DNA from: an uncultured Prevotellaceae bacterium
GTDB taxonomy: Bacteria; Bacteroidota; Bacteroidia; Bacteroidales; Bacteroidaceae
Reading direction: 5' to 3'
DNA length: 42,145 bases
Assembly (NCBI GenBank): GCA_900316975.1
Contig: ONFA01000017.1
Coordinates: 1-42,145, forward strand
Shown one piece after another: positions 24,301 to 31,186 of this stretch. The notes under the pieces are model-generated. The model saw only the letters and a list, made by a program, of their open reading frames with translations, was not told the DNA's origin and made no database searches. Made by a program: the position numbers and the translations under genes. The first letter of the stretch is position 1; the number at the start of each line of letters is the position of its first letter.

Positions 24301-25852
24301 CTTTCAAGCGATAGACGTTCTTCATCATCAGGTCCCAGTTCGCAATTTGGGGAGAACCCGATGTGTTTTTCAGCAGTTTTACGAACAATGCCTTGTCGTT
24401 GTCTTTCTGGTCTGCGGAAAACTCTCCGACTTGGTAGGTCTGTCCATTGTAGGTGTATTCGTATGCCACCGCCAACACCTGGTTGGACTCGAGTGTGTTT
24501 TGCAGGGTTACATATCCTAAATGTTTGTTGAGTTTGTATTCGGATGCAGACAGCAGACGGGCATTCTCCACCTTCTCATATTCGATGCCTCCTTTCATGA
24601 TAGGCTCCAGTACGGTGCTTGTCTGGTCCATGTTGCGTGCATCGCTGTAAGTGCCGACCATGTTGGCATACAACTTGTTGCTTTCGTTGGCGGGGATGTC
24701 CAGTCGAGCGCCTGCCCAAGTGCTGTTGGCAATTTTGATGCCTTCTGCCAAATCGACCAGACCGATGATGTTGCGTGTATTCGTTGTCTGTCCTCCTGTA
24801 TTGGTCACCCATATTTCAATGCGGTTGATCGTGATGCCGCTGGTGATGTTTGGAAGGGTGGAGCAGGCTTTGTCGTAGATGTCGTGGAAGTAATGGGCAA
24901 GGAAGAAGTGACGGTTTTCGTCATAGTCGTATGCCTGAATGTCATACGTGCTCAGTTGGTTACCTCCTTGACTGCCGACAGTCGTCGATTTTGTCTTCTT
25001 TTGGCTTGCAACAGCTTGCAGTTTCAGACGTCCAAACTGTAAGTCTGTTCTGATGCCGAACAGTGCACTTGAACCCCTGATCAGGCTTGAATTAGTGGGA
25101 AAATCAACATAACCAGCCTCCACTTTTTGTACAATGTCATCCTCTTTTCCCTCATAGGCGAGTTTCAGCGTGTTCTTCGCATCGAAGGTGAAGGTGCTTT
25201 CGGTATTGTAGTTGATATTGAAGTCCATTCTGTCGCCCACCTTCGCATTGACGCTCATGTTGATTTGTTCGTCAAAATCAAAGGATTTCGTCACGCGGCT
25301 GCGTTCCGAAAGGGAGGGGTTGTCCACAAATTTGTAATTGTAGCCGAATTTCAGTTTGGCCTCACCTCGGGTTCTGATCTGTACACCGCCGGGACCGAAT
25401 ATCTTTTCGGCTGGTCCCAGGTCGAAGTGCATGTTGGTGAAGTCGAATTTCTCCTTTCCTTTGTTAGTGAACAATGAGTCGTTCCTCACTTTGAAGTAGT
25501 TTCTAAACGACTTCTGCTCCGACCACTTCAGATACTCATCGGGAGTCATCATCCAAGGTTGGCTCAAGAAACTGTCTCCTAACTTTGTTCCCACCTTGTA
25601 ATAGCCTGATTTTTCGTCATAAATGGCGGTGTCAGGCTTCAAGTTCTCGGGGTCTTGGAGGTCTAATGAGAACTCTTCGCCATGCGCATCCTGTGGGTAG
25701 TCGGTCTTCTTCACTCTCACGGTGTCGGCAGACAAAACACCTAATGACGAGAATGCACTGCTGTTGCTTACTTCAGCAATAGCACTCATGCTCGTCATAA
25801 TCAATAAGATATATAATATATTTCGAAGAGTCTGCTTCAAACCAATCTTCAA
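18320..25852 (-). CDS. sprA: SprA (Sov-like), outer-membrane translocon of the type IX secretion system
   Basis: A 2510-residue outer-membrane protein that forms the very large single-chain barrel through which type IX secretion substrates cross the outer membrane. It was first known as a gliding-motility protein in Flavobacterium. The signal peptide is about 1-26 (MSAIAE). Sequence typical of the SprA family includes FGPGGVQIRTRGEAKLKFGYNY in the N-terminal part, long strands of barrel, and the C-terminal FGVSMSFTLTR. The start is a TTG at 25852; the first ATG would cut the signal peptide, and an in-frame stop lies at 25880-25882. Residues about 1870-1945 form an odd hydrophilic insert rich in Lys, Ala, Asn and Asp (e.g. 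NTANSRANNRADSKKTRGF), probably a disordered loop. The context ruvA - patatin - sprA recalls the ruvA-sprA linkage known in Flavobacterium. Other T9SS core genes are not in this window. Confidence 0.93.
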   Translation of the reverse strand: MKIGLKQTLRNILYILLIMTSMSAIAEVSNSSAFSSLGVLSADTVRVKKTDYPQDAHGEEFSLDLQDPENLKPDTAIYDEKSGYYKVGTKLGDSFLSQPWMMTPDEYLKWSEQKSFRNYFKVRNDSLFTNKGKEKFDFTNMHFDLGPAEKIFGPGGVQIRTRGEAKLKFGYNYKFVDNPSLSERSRVTKSFDFDEQINMSVNAKVGDRMDFNINYNTESTFTFDAKNTLKLAYEGKEDDIVQKVEAGYVDFPTNSSLIRGSSALFGIRTDLQFGRLKLQAVASQKKTKSTTVGSQGGNQLSTYDIQAYDYDENRHFFLAHYFHDIYDKACSTLPNITSGITINRIEIWVTNTGGQTTNTRNIIGLVDLAEGIKIANSTWAGARLDIPANESNKLYANMVGTYSDARNMDQTSTVLEPIMKGGIEYEKVENARLLSASEYKLNKHLGYVTLQNTLESNQVLAVAYEYTYNGQTYQVGEFSADQKDNDKALFVKLLKNTSGSPQIANWDLMMKNVYRLKAMSVQREKFKMDIKYLSDTTGVSLSYIPENGLKQTTLLKMLNLDRLDDNQKANPNGRFDFIEGYTILSQTGHVIFPVVEPFGDWLRQKIGNDDIADKYCYDALYDSTKTVAKQIAEKNKFTLTGEYKASSGSEIYLGDSNIPPGSVVVTAGGVKLTEGTDYTVDYQSRIVRIINQSIIDAGTNVSVSLESQDDWSVMRKTMLGVNWDYDFSKNFNIGGTFMKVNEKPLTSKVNMGSEPLNNMLWGFHMNWKQNSQWLTNMLDKIPLLDLSAPSTISFTGEYAQLHAGKAKGAQGNASYLDSFDDTKKPHSQSNPKEWVLSSAPSHLEYGKLTNDVKYGYNRARLAWYNIDPLFTRRSSSLTPAHIKSDLEQLSNHYVREVYTREIYPNRDTNQGESNTLDILNIAYYPSERGPYNLDTDVDENARLNDPKKRWGGMMRKINMSDFESSNIQYIEFWMLDPFIYTKNDKRYGGDLYFNLGDISEDVLKDGKKAYESGMPVNSASTYIETLWGRVPSEKSVVYSFSNESGARPKQDIGLNGLNDADERNYGIYADYLNTMKSKVNATAYDSIYEDPAGDDYHYFRGSDYDTQHTSILERYKYINSPEGNSPNSGGSGERYSTAYKSTPDAEDVNSDYTMNEYENFYEYHISLRPEDMIVGRNFIVDARETSVGLRNGNKENATWYQFRIPIEEYENKEGTINDFSSIRFMRMYMTGFEEPIVVRLANLDLVEGEWRNYTQTLYTGEKPSVSGTIVPSAVNIEENNDKTPVNYVLPPGITRVLDPQQPQLTQQNEQALALNVENLASGDARAVYKTMNQDFRNYKHLQMFIHANAMEGDTELQDNQMSIFIRLGSDYKSNYYEYEIPLKLTPAGHYDTYTTQGCKAVWPEENMLDIDFSTFTNLKHERNKAKANGSASYTQLYYAYDSNNPNNKVSVIGNPSLGEVKTMMIGVRNNGRRTGNVEVWVNELRMQDYSEEGGWAAQGNLNVQMSDLGSVNLTGHIETAGFGGLEERVDQRRNDNLYEWSITTQFELGKFFPDKWKMNLPLYYSYSWQKLSPKYNPFDTDMLLKDALDECENKTARDSLSNLTESIVRNKNFSLSNWRSNIQSRKPMPYDPANFNFSYSYSQRYKTGETTVYENEENWRLNFGYNYAPKYKPLEPFKNLKGKSKWLDIIKAQNLQWLPQSISFNTDLTRSYYEFQERDIDAGTKMPVIFSDQILWNRDLTVKWDIFKALKMSWTSSTHAEIEEPHVIVNKHLYPDEYAVWKDSVKRSLASFGRPLTYRSTFNGSYQVPINKIPIFDWVTADGTYNANYNWTRGTELEDGTSLGNTASTQRTININGRLNFETLYKKWEFLADAEKRLSGNTKKSDTNRRNTASQNAKTTAKSKGGEAEAEADDTKDKKNNTANSRANNRADSKKTRGFTKEVTLNDSTSTEVKHGQNSKRLIVRATTAEGKTYKLKYKKVDANTIKVKNHDSIPVKINIVAKRPLEDLSWYKTAQVFARGLMMVRNASISYRNTYALTLPGFRTEVGDAFGQKHIDGMLSPGIPFALGAVGDSYIDKAARHGWLMQNDSNSNITTPATTAAMEDLQLRATLEPFKDFKIDLTATRTVNKSKSIQFMYENMPTTQSGSFSMTVMSIGSAFESAGTINNNYHSKHFEKFLHNLPIIKNRIETRYANTTYPKAAGSEWAGKAYNAENGGVELYSADVMVPAFLSAYCGGNALSSPLDIFPAITRLMPNWSLTYSGLTKVSPWFADHFKSFNINHAYKSVYSVGAYNSYSNFMEYMNGWGFIRDVTTGNPIPSSMYNVSTVSINESFSPFFGVSMTFNNDITAKIQYDKTRTLNLSMTSVALTENFSNDITVGMEYKIKDLNLFGAKSIQSNEGRKSKSKNKKNDTNTNQRTRNNVSHDLNMKLDFKYRMQNALNRNIQTAITTATSGATAYSLQFSANYTFSRLLTLSGFFDWQRNVPLVSQSSYPTTNADFGVSMSFTLTR

Positions 25853-25943
25853 TATTGCAAGGCTTTCGAGCGCCTGTTCTTACATATTTCTATCATAAGA
25901 AACGTGGAAACCCTCACATTATTGTATTTATAGGGAAGAAAAT

Positions 25944-25951
25944 GCAAGGTA
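25944..25951 (-). promoter_or_regulatory. Possible -7 box of sprA
   Basis: On the minus strand TACCTTGC resembles TAnnTTTG but lacks one T. It is about 90 nt before the TTG start, in the 119-bp gap after the patatin gene. It is a weak match without a clear -33 box. Confidence 0.25.
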
Positions 25952-25971
25952 GGTCATGAAATCACAATTGG

Positions 25972-28182
25972 TCAGAACTCAAAGCCGAGGTTGATGTAGA
26001 AGTTGAGTTGCTTGCTTTTGTTGGAGTAGCCCAAAGTGGCACCGAGGGGACCAAAGAGGGTGTTGTAGTAATAGGCGAGTTGGGCTCCGAGCATGGTCTG
26101 CTGTTGGAGAATGTCCTTGAACTCATCGGCGTGTTGCGCTGCTGCCAGACGGAGAAGGATGAAGTTATTGGTGGCAATGCGCTGTTGTGCCTGTAGTTGC
26201 AGGGCGATGAAGTGCAGATCGGTGTATTCGAGGTTGCCTGTACCGGCAAAAGGCATCTGCTGCTCAATGTAGTGCCCAAACCATTCGCCCCCGATGGTGT
26301 TACCATAGATGACGGGGATGTTGGCTCCGAAAAGGCATCTTCCGTAAAGCATGGGTTGTAGCGTCAATCGCTTGCTGAGGGGGATGGATGTTCGCCAATT
26401 GGCATTGATATCACTCATGCCGGCTTTGCCATCCATCTGGGTGAAGTTGTCGGTCGTGTAGGCATATTCCATCTTGAACCGTGATCCGATAGTGGGGAAA
26501 TACCAGTTGTTTTCTGAGTTGTAGTGGATGAGTGCACGATAACTCAGATAGTGGTTGTTGTCCAGCTTGACGGGGGTGTCTCCTGTAGTGAGCACGCTGC
26601 TGGGGAAATGGAAGTAGTCCCATCGTATGTTGGCTTGTAAATTGAAATTACGTATATTGAAGTTGATGGGTGTTAAATTGCCCTGATGATGGTTGTATTC
26701 AAAACTATAGTCACGTTCGCCTTTTTCATAGATGTCCATGTCGTTGTGACGGTAGATGTATGAGATGCTGGGGCGTGTGAAACTACGGGGATGGAAAGTG
26801 AGTTCGCCTTTTGCCATAGTGCGTTTACCCAGACGGATGGTCAGGTCTGCATCGATGGGAACGGCACTGTGCAGCGGGTAGTCAGCATTGATTTGGAGGG
26901 CCACCATTTCTTCAGTGTCGAAGCGTGCACCCAGATTCACTTGACTGGTTTTCTTGTTGCCTGCCGTGAAAACGAGTGTGTAACCATCGCCATCGGGAAT
27001 GGATTGTGTTTCAACGGTTTGATAGAAGAGGTCAACGCGCATGGAGGTGGCAATTTTTTCTTCTTGGCGTGAATCGATGCTGTCGTAGTTGCTAAGGTGA
27101 AATTTGGAACGGATGAAATGTTCGTCGTGAGGTGTGACGTTCTCAAAAACAAAGGCATTGACCTTCACCTTCTCTGTCAGTGCGGAGGGGCTTTTAGGAA
27201 TGCGTATGATGGGTTTGAAGTTCTCGTCAATGCCAATACGCTGTTTGAGTGCGATGAGTTCATCCCAATGATTCATGGTTTCCTCCTCGCCACGTCGGAT
27301 GAGTTCCGTAATGGCGCTTTCGGAGAAACTGGCTGCATTGTAGCCTTCGGTATTCACGCGGATGGGCACATCAGTGATGGCGATATTCTCGTCGTATTTG
27401 TTTTTACAGTTGACATCGATGATTTGACTGAGGATGCTGATGGTGTGTCCCAACTCTTCGCTGGTTTTCGGAGCCCCCTGAACGGTTACGCCGATGATGA
27501 TGTCAGCACCCATCTCGCGTGCGATATCAGCAGGGTAGTTATTGCGCAGACCGCCGTCAACCAGCACTTTTTCACCAATGCGGACGGGCGAGAATGCGGC
27601 AGGAATGGCCATGGATGCTCGCATGGCTTGTGGCAGGCGTCCTGAATGGAAGTCGTGTTCAGAGTTGTCGATGATGTCAGTTGCCACACAAGCGAAGGGG
27701 ATGGGAAGCTGGTTGAAATCGAGGGAGTCGGTATAGCCAAGACATAATTTTTGGAACAACTGTGTCAGATTCTTTCCTTTGATGAGACCGCCGTCGTTGT
27801 TATTACGCTTACCAAACGTGAAACCGCGTGAGAGGAAATAGGTGTTCTGCTTCTCGCGGTCACGCAGACTTTGCTGACTCATGTCTTCCTTATCGGAGAG
27901 GGTGTAGTCCCAATCGATCGTGTGAACCAATGAGTCGAGGATGGTGGCATTGTAACCAATGGCATAGAGTCCACCCACAATGCTGCCCATGCTGGTTCCT
28001 GTGACGATGTCGACAGGAATGCCGGCGCGCTCGATTACTTTCAGGGCACCAATATGTGCCATGCCTTTGGCTCCGCCACCACTCAGCACAACCGCCACCT
28101 TTTTTCTGGCAGGTATGGAGTCTTGACTATAGGCACTCAATACATGAAGTGCCATGATGAGTAAAAAGATGATTTTCTTCAC
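25972..28182 (-). CDS. Patatin-like phospholipase with C-terminal outer-membrane barrel (PlpD-type)
   Basis: A 736-residue protein. The signal peptide is about 1-20 (SAYSQ). The patatin domain spans about 27-320: oxyanion loop SGGGAKGMAHIGAL, nucleophile S64 in GTSMG, and aspartate D209 in VDGG, forming a complete Ser-Asp dyad. A POTRA-like segment follows (about 335-400, VKVNAFVFENVTPHDEHFIRSKF), then a barrel ending in GFEF with a terminal Phe. This is the layout of type Vd (PlpD-like) autotransporters, where the barrel holds the lipase domain. Whether the lipase is released or stays periplasmic cannot be told. It is 39 nt after ruvA on the same strand. Confidence 0.9.
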   Translation of the reverse strand: MKKIIFLLIMALHVLSAYSQDSIPARKKVAVVLSGGGAKGMAHIGALKVIERAGIPVDIVTGTSMGSIVGGLYAIGYNATILDSLVHTIDWDYTLSDKEDMSQQSLRDREKQNTYFLSRGFTFGKRNNNDGGLIKGKNLTQLFQKLCLGYTDSLDFNQLPIPFACVATDIIDNSEHDFHSGRLPQAMRASMAIPAAFSPVRIGEKVLVDGGLRNNYPADIAREMGADIIIGVTVQGAPKTSEELGHTISILSQIIDVNCKNKYDENIAITDVPIRVNTEGYNAASFSESAITELIRRGEEETMNHWDELIALKQRIGIDENFKPIIRIPKSPSALTEKVKVNAFVFENVTPHDEHFIRSKFHLSNYDSIDSRQEEKIATSMRVDLFYQTVETQSIPDGDGYTLVFTAGNKKTSQVNLGARFDTEEMVALQINADYPLHSAVPIDADLTIRLGKRTMAKGELTFHPRSFTRPSISYIYRHNDMDIYEKGERDYSFEYNHHQGNLTPINFNIRNFNLQANIRWDYFHFPSSVLTTGDTPVKLDNNHYLSYRALIHYNSENNWYFPTIGSRFKMEYAYTTDNFTQMDGKAGMSDINANWRTSIPLSKRLTLQPMLYGRCLFGANIPVIYGNTIGGEWFGHYIEQQMPFAGTGNLEYTDLHFIALQLQAQQRIATNNFILLRLAAAQHADEFKDILQQQTMLGAQLAYYYNTLFGPLGATLGYSNKSKQLNFYINLGFEF

Positions 28183-28221
28183 GCTTGTATGTATGGGGAA
28201 TAAGTGTTGACAAATGTTGCC

Positions 28222-28824
28222 TTACAGCATCTTGAGGGCAAGTTTGATGACCTTCTCCACGGGAGCGGAAGGCTCGTCCTTGAGGATGGCTTTGACGGTC
28301 TTGGCAACGGGGGCAGGTGGGAAACCAAGCATTCTGAGGGCTTCGCAGGCTTCGTTGTAAATTTCACTGTTGGCGATGGAGGGAGCGGCACTTTCGCCCG
28401 ATGGGGAAGCGGCTTCGATACCGAGAGAAACGACCTTGTCACGCAGTTCCACGATGATGCGCTGGGCGGTCTTGGCTCCCAATCCTTTGACGGTTTTCAG
28501 CATGCGCTCGTTGCCGTCCATGATGAGCCCAGCCAGTTCGGGAGCGGAGAAGCTGCTGAGCATGGTGCGGGCGGTGTTGCCACCTACGCCACTCACGCTG
28601 ATGAGCAGGAGGAAAAGTTCGCGTTCCTGCTTGGTGGCAAAGCCGAAGAGGGTCCATGCGTCTTCGCGGATAGACTCATAGACGAAGAGTCGCGCTTCGC
28701 TCTTGCCTTGCAGGGCGGTGTAGGTGTTGAGGGAGATATTGAGAAGATAGCCCACACCATGTGCTTCGAGGGTGGCTTGGGTGGGGGTAAGTTCGTCGAG
28801 GATACCTCGGATGTATTCAATCAT
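28222..28824 (-). CDS. ruvA: Holliday junction branch migration protein RuvA
   Basis: DNA-binding tetrameric subunit of the RuvAB branch-migration motor. It is 200 residues. The N-terminal OB-fold ([12 protein letters not shown] … [10 protein letters not shown]) is followed by two helix-hairpin-helix motifs around 77-95 ([13 protein letters not shown]) and 109-127 ([16 protein letters not shown]). The flexible linker and C-terminal domain III (about 150-200) contact RuvB. It heads a probable ruvA-patatin-sprA run. Confidence 0.96.
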   Translation of the reverse strand: MIEYIRGILDELTPTQATLEAHGVGYLLNISLNTYTALQGKSEARLFVYESIREDAWTLFGFATKQERELFLLLISVSGVGGNTARTMLSSFSAPELAGLIMDGNERMLKTVKGLGAKTAQRIIVELRDKVVSLGIEAASPSGESAAPSIANSEIYNEACEALRMLGFPPAPVAKTVKAILKDEPSAPVEKVIKLALKML

Positions 28825-28846
28825 GATGTTCGTTTGTTTTTGTGGG

Positions 28847-28854
28847 CAAAGATA
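28847..28854 (-). promoter_or_regulatory. -7 box of ruvA
   Basis: On the minus strand TATCTTTG fits TAnnTTTG and lies 22 nt before the ruvA ATG. The -33 position falls in the AGTGAAA repeat zone (28862-28910) and has no TTTG. Confidence 0.6.
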
Positions 28855-28884
28855 CGAATTTTAAGTGAAAAGTGAAGAGAGGAT

Positions 28885-28997
28885 AAGTGAAAAGTGAAAA
28901 GTGAAGAGTGAAAAATCTAAGTTACCTTGGCAAAAAAGGAGCATCCCGCATGGTTGGTAACTTAGATTTTTCACTCTTCACTTTTCACTTTTCACTT
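28885..28997 (-). repeat. 42-bp perfect inverted repeat with AGTGAAA arms and CCATGCGG core
   Basis: The arms 28885-28926 and 28956-28997 are perfectly complementary over 42 bp, with a 29-nt spacer. Each arm consists of four tandem AGTGAAA/AGTGAAG heptamers followed by AATCTAAGTTACC. On the minus strand the spacer carries CCATGCGGGATG (28942-28953), identical over 12 bp to the core at 10888-10899. The outer end of one arm touches the stop codon of the aminopeptidase gene (28997-28999). More AGTGAAA copies continue to 28862. Confidence 0.92.
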
Positions 28998-30760
28998 TAC
29001 AGAGGTTTTGTCACTTCCTCCAGCCACACTCTGTGTTCTTCGTCCAGCCGTGGCGCAAGTCGCTCATAGACAGTCTGCTGATACTGGTTGAACCACTGAA
29101 GCTCCTCCTCGGTGAGCATATCGACAAGGATGGGTTCTGTGAGAATGGGGCAAAGGGTAAGTTGTTCAAAGGAATAGTAGGGACCAAAGGTGATACCATC
29201 GGAGTGGAAGACCACGAGCATTGTGTTTTCATGGCGTACACCGTGACTGCCCTCGATGTAGATGCCGGGCTCGTCAGTGATGGTCATGCCGGGCAGCAGT
29301 GGGGTGGGGCGCCATTGCATGCGGAATTGGTGCAGGTCAATGGCTTCATGGACCGACATGAACTGCCCCACACCGTGTCCTGTGCCATGCAGATAATTGA
29401 TGCCGCATTTCCACATGGCTTCGCGGGCGAAGGCGTCGAGTTGGGTGCCGCAGGTGCCCTTGGGAAAGACAGCAGAACCGAGGCGTATCCAGCCTCGGAG
29501 CACGAGGGTGTAGTCACGGCGCATCTCCCATGTGAGGGGGCCGAGCGGGATGGTGCGTGTGATGTCGGTGGTGCCGTCAAGGTACTGGCCGCCAGAGTCG
29601 ATGAGCAGGAGTCCTTCGGGTTTCACGGGGATGTCCGTTTCAGGGGTGGGGTCATAGTGTACAATGGCACCATGATGTGCATAGCCCATGATGCTCTCGA
29701 AACTGATGCCTTTGAAGAGGGGCTGCTCGGCACGGAACTCTTCCAGTTTCCGCGACAGCGAAAGTTCTGTCTGGCCGCCTTTCGGCACATTCTCCAACGT
29801 CCATTTCATCCATTTGACCATCGCCACTCCGTCCTTCTCCATCGCATGGCGGAACCCGTTGATTTCCACCTCGTTCTTGAAGATGAGCATCTGTTCTACG
29901 GGGCTCTCTTTTCGGATTGGGTTCTTGATGGCGGAATAAACGGCATAGTTGGTTTTTTCGGCCTGCACCCACACGGGCAGGTCGAGGGCTTGAAGGTCGG
30001 CGATGATGTCGTCGTATTCGCGTAGGTCAACTCCCTCTTGTTTTAGATAGTCTGCCACTTCAGGGGTGACCTTTTCTTTGCATATATATAATAATGTATC
30101 ATTGGGGGTGATGAGCACATAACTGAGGATGAAGGGTGTGTATGCCACGTCATCCCCACGGAGGTTGAGCGTCCAAGCCACTTCTTCGAGGCTGGACACC
30201 ACGATGGCATTCTGTCCTATCTTCTTTCGTATGCGCTGAATCTTCGATGCGGCACTTTCACCTGCAAACTCCAAGCCTTGGATGAAAGCCTTGCTTTGGG
30301 GAATGGCTGGACGGTCAGTCCATATTTCGGCATAGGGGTCGAGGTCGGTGCGGAGGGTGAGTCCATAGGCTTTTAGTTCATTCTGTAAATGTTCCACCTC
30401 GGAGGTTGTGTTGACCCACGCATCGACAGCTACGACGCTGCCAGGGGGAAGCACCGTTCCTAACCAGTCTGTGATGGACGGGGTGCCTTCAATCTTCTCT
30501 TTCATCAGCAGATATCCCGTCCCTGCCAACTGCTCGGTGGCTTGGATGAAGTAGCGTGAGTCAGTCCATAGGGCTGACTGGTCGAGTGTCACGACTGCCG
30601 TGCCTGCCGAACCTGTGAAACCGCTAATCCAGCGGCGTGACTTCCACCGCTCGGGCACGTACTCGCCTGCATGGGGGTCAGTGCTCGGGGTGATGAAGGC
30701 GCTGATGCCTTCTCGCTGCATGAGGCGACGAAGTGCCTCCATTTTCTCTGTTGTTTCCAT
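28997..30760 (-). CDS. Xaa-Pro aminopeptidase (aminopeptidase P family, three-domain form)
   Basis: A cytoplasmic metallopeptidase that removes the N-terminal residue ahead of proline. It is 587 residues, matching the long eukaryote-like aminopeptidase P with two creatinase-like N-terminal domains (about 1-300) and a pita-bread catalytic domain. The dinuclear metal ligands are all present: D388, D399, H462 (GTGHGVG), E497 (DEPG) and E511 (HENT). It lies alone on the minus strand. Upstream are the AGTACT element and, diverging, the gdhA promoter. Confidence 0.93.
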   Translation of the reverse strand: METTEKMEALRRLMQREGISAFITPSTDPHAGEYVPERWKSRRWISGFTGSAGTAVVTLDQSALWTDSRYFIQATEQLAGTGYLLMKEKIEGTPSITDWLGTVLPPGSVVAVDAWVNTTSEVEHLQNELKAYGLTLRTDLDPYAEIWTDRPAIPQSKAFIQGLEFAGESAASKIQRIRKKIGQNAIVVSSLEEVAWTLNLRGDDVAYTPFILSYVLITPNDTLLYICKEKVTPEVADYLKQEGVDLREYDDIIADLQALDLPVWVQAEKTNYAVYSAIKNPIRKESPVEQMLIFKNEVEINGFRHAMEKDGVAMVKWMKWTLENVPKGGQTELSLSRKLEEFRAEQPLFKGISFESIMGYAHHGAIVHYDPTPETDIPVKPEGLLLIDSGGQYLDGTTDITRTIPLGPLTWEMRRDYTLVLRGWIRLGSAVFPKGTCGTQLDAFAREAMWKCGINYLHGTGHGVGQFMSVHEAIDLHQFRMQWRPTPLLPGMTITDEPGIYIEGSHGVRHENTMLVVFHSDGITFGPYYSFEQLTLCPILTEPILVDMLTEEELQWFNQYQQTVYERLAPRLDEEHRVWLEEVTKPL

Positions 30761-30796
30761 GATTTCTTCTCTTGACGAGGTGTTCCGTTTTGTTGC

Positions 30797-30861
30797 CAGT
30801 ACTTTCGAAGAAGTACTGTAGTACTACCTATAAAGTATTCGAGTACTTCTTCGGAAGTACT
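30797..30861. repeat. AGTACT multi-hairpin element, copy 2
   Basis: In reversed order relative to the copy at 9679-9744, it holds CAGTACTT…AAGTACTG (30797-30818), palindrome GTAGTACTAC (30818-30827), AAGTATT (30833-30839), and AGTACTTC-TTCG-GAAGTACT (30842-30861). The last is identical to 9679-9698. It lies 37 nt upstream of the aminopeptidase start, between it and the divergent gdhA promoter. Confidence 0.9.
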
Positions 30862-31015
30862 GGGGCTGTAGTGTAAGGTGTGGCGATGCAGAAAAAGCAT
30901 ACGTTCACCTTGACGAAACGAAACTGGAGTTATGATGTAATTTTTCCACAAAGTTAGATGTTTTTGAGTGATTTTGAAAGTTTTTCTTAAAAAAAGATGT
31001 TTTTTTGTTAGATTT

Positions 31016-31047
31016 TTTGCAGGTTTTGTAGAAAATGTATAACTTTG
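31016..31047 (+). promoter_or_regulatory. Promoter for gdhA
   Basis: TTTG (31016-31019), 20 nt, TAACTTTG (31040-31047): a full Bacteroidetes consensus. The leader to the ATG at 31187 is about 130 nt. I find no known riboswitch or strong hairpin in it. The stretch 30862-31015 upstream is AT-rich and holds nothing else I can identify. Confidence 0.85.
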
Positions 31048-31186
31048 CACCCGAAATCAAATAACGCAGACACGGAACGCCTCTGTCGAAGGCTCGTTTT
31101 TAGGGTATTGATTGGGCTTGTTCCATGGGCAGAATAAAACAAAAGACAACAACTTTATAAACCAACAACATTAAAACCATTTCACA

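Noticed and set aside
31048..31186. Riboswitch in the gdhA leader
   Set aside because: The 130-nt leader shows only weak short pairings and no conserved aptamer pattern that I recognise.
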